Shown here: positions 62,915-64,000 of the stretch, in pieces
How positions within the stretch are numbered: position 1 is the stretch's first letter
How the letters are laid out: each line of letters starts with the position of its first letter
Source of the DNA: Mycobacterium sp. 852014-50255_SCH5639931
GTDB lineage: Bacteria; Actinomycetota; Actinomycetes; Mycobacteriales; Mycobacteriaceae
Length of the DNA: 64,000 nt
Direction of reading: 5' to 3'
Assembly (NCBI RefSeq): GCF_001665605.1
Contig: NZ_LZSV01000011.1
Span: 124,001 to 188,000 of the forward strand
Notes under the pieces: generated by a model
What the model was told of the DNA's origin: nothing
Seen by the model: the letters and a program-made list of their open reading frames with translations, nothing else
Database searches by the model: none
Position numbers and translations under genes: made by a program

Positions 62915-64000
62915 CTAGTAGCGGTGGTCGGCCATCCGGGGCGGGCCGTCGCCGGCGTCACGTTCGTCCGACACCACCGCGGGCACCATCTCGCTCGTCA
63001 CCAGCCCGTCGTCGCGGGTCAATTCGTCGATCACGTCAAAGGATTCGGCGATGTTGGCCGGGGTGTCGATGACGATGGTCACCACGGGGACGCGCCGGCG
63101 TAGCGAGAGGAACCTGTCACCGTGCGGTTGATGGTCGCCGTGGTAGCCCCAGATGCCCCGCACCACCGTCGCGCCGTCGGGCGCTTCGCGTTGACGAAGC
63201 CGCTGCACGATCGCCCGGTGAATCGGCACCCCGCCGCGTAAAGCCGACTCGGACGTGTAGATCGTCAACTTCTGGAACAGTGGCAGACCGCGTTCGTCGA
63301 CCCCCGGGAGGGCGTGCGGCCGTTCCAGGAGTTCGCCGTCGCGTTTGCACACGCGGACCCGCTCCAGCGTGACCATGGGTTGTCGGAGCAGCCCCATCAG
63401 CTCCGGCAGCACCGCTGCGATGCGCTCGCCGGATCCGACGGCCACGATCATCATCGGCACGTTCGCGTTACGGCCGAAGAAGCGCGCACGGTGCCGCTGC
63501 CCGTCGGTGACGCCGTCGACCCCCAGCAGCACCGACGCGCCGGCTATCCGGCGCCGATGCAGCACATCGCAGATGGCGACGTAGGCGGGGGCGCCGTTGA
63601 CGCGTTCCTTGCGGCCGACGTAGACGGTCAGCTTGACGGCTTCGCGCAATTCGTCGGGGAGCTGCAGCGGCTCCAGGAGTGCTCCGTCGTCGCGTAGCAG
63701 CCGCGCCCGCTCCAAGGTGACCAGGCCGCGCTGCTTGACGGCGAGCACCGGGTCGAGCAGGGCCTCGATCTTCGTCCTGGTGTCGACGGCGATGATCGCG
63801 ACGGGCGGGTCCTCGGACAACGTCAGCGACTCGTCGGTCCTCAGGTGGCGCCCGGAACCGAAGCCGCCGATGCCGCGCAGCACCACGCCACAGGCGATGC
63901 GATGCCGGGCATAGAGATCGAGCAGCACATCGGACACGAAGCCTTGGTCGGTCCGCCGACGCTCGGCCAGGTAAGTGGTGAGCTTCAGACAGTCTTCGTC
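62915..64000 (-). CDS. Protein of three tandem DUF190 (PII-like) domains, partial
   Basis: The frame runs to the right edge without a break; the 5' end lies outside. In-frame GTG 63937 is not the start because the upstream codons DCLKLTTYLAERRR are themselves the opening strand of domain 1. Domain 1 ends near 63680. Domain 2 opens VKLTVYVGRKERVNGAPAY at about 63637, and domain 3 opens QKLTIYTSESALRGGVPIHR at about 63274. Each has the DUF190 pattern of a beta-strand, helix, a GVVLRGIGGFG-like turn and a VTLERARL strand. DUF190 proteins are PII-like and often neighbour fluoride exporters (CrcB). Ligand unknown. Confidence 0.85.
   Translation of the reverse strand, partial: DEDCLKLTTYLAERRRTDQGFVSDVLLDLYARHRIACGVVLRGIGGFGSGRHLRTDESLTLSEDPPVAIIAVDTRTKIEALLDPVLAVKQRGLVTLERARLLRDDGALLEPLQLPDELREAVKLTVYVGRKERVNGAPAYVAICDVLHRRRIAGASVLLGVDGVTDGQRHRARFFGRNANVPMMIVAVGSGERIAAVLPELMGLLRQPMVTLERVRVCKRDGELLERPHALPGVDERGLPLFQKLTIYTSESALRGGVPIHRAIVQRLRQREAPDGATVVRGIWGYHGDHQPHGDRFLSLRRRVPVVTIVIDTPANIAESFDVIDELTRDDGLVTSEMVPAVVSDERDAGDGPPRMADHRY

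Overview
The window is chromosomal DNA of a Mycobacterium, most likely a slow-growing non-tuberculous species, and it spans the replication origin. The evidence is the gene order tRNA-Ala, tRNA-Ile, Rv0007-like, gyrA, gyrB, dciA, recF, dnaN, oriC, dnaA, rpmH, rnpA, yidD, yidC, jag, rsmG, parA, parB, then cwlM, trxC, trxB2, rsmA, sigM, mviN, Rv3909-like, mutT4 and pcnA. This is the Mycobacterium tuberculosis order read from the opposite strand. Coding sequence is GC-rich, GTG starts are common and ATGA-type overlaps are frequent. No rRNA, CRISPR array, insertion sequence or transposase was seen.

Layout. 1-1595: 5' part of a mycocerosic-type polyketide synthase that runs off the left edge. 1981-2278: tRNA-Ala(TGC) and tRNA-Ile(GAT). 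2339-13218: replication and topoisomerase genes on the minus strand with oriC at 11123-11658 and a tight DnaA-box cluster ahead of dnaA. 13742-19092: plus-strand genes for L34, RNase P protein, membrane insertion, rsmG and ParAB, with two perfect 16-bp parS sites inside rsmG and parA. 19359-31018: CwlM, thioredoxin, SigM and the MviN group for envelope synthesis and redox stress, mostly minus strand. 31108-33852: two small membrane proteins, the CCA-adding enzyme and a protein built from eight DxDxDG loops.

33949-48111 is the accessory core. It holds a PknH-type receptor kinase, a DUF2563 protein, a decayed tandem duplication, and the front half of an ESX-2 type VII secretion locus: a membrane protein, a 732-residue Esp-like protein, a second Esp-like protein, a transglycosylase, eccB2 and eccC2. 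The locus stops dead at eccC2. No PE, PPE, Esx, EspG, EccD, MycP, EccE or EccA gene follows, and eccC2 overlaps a convergent mmpL gene by 17 bp. The esxF-esxE-cpnT segment that M. tuberculosis has between Rv3906c and Rv3901c is also absent; the kinase sits there instead.

48095-64000: an MmpL transporter with a small partner and a divergent NarL-type two-component system; a Rieske oxygenase, amidohydrolase, phosphotransferase and TetR cluster with two good palindromic operators; an anti-sigma and anti-anti-sigma pair; an exported catalase-type peroxidase with cytochrome b561; a class I fructose-bisphosphate aldolase; and a protein with three tandem DUF190 domains that runs off the right edge.

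Family names rest on recognised motifs, length and synteny. No database search was run.
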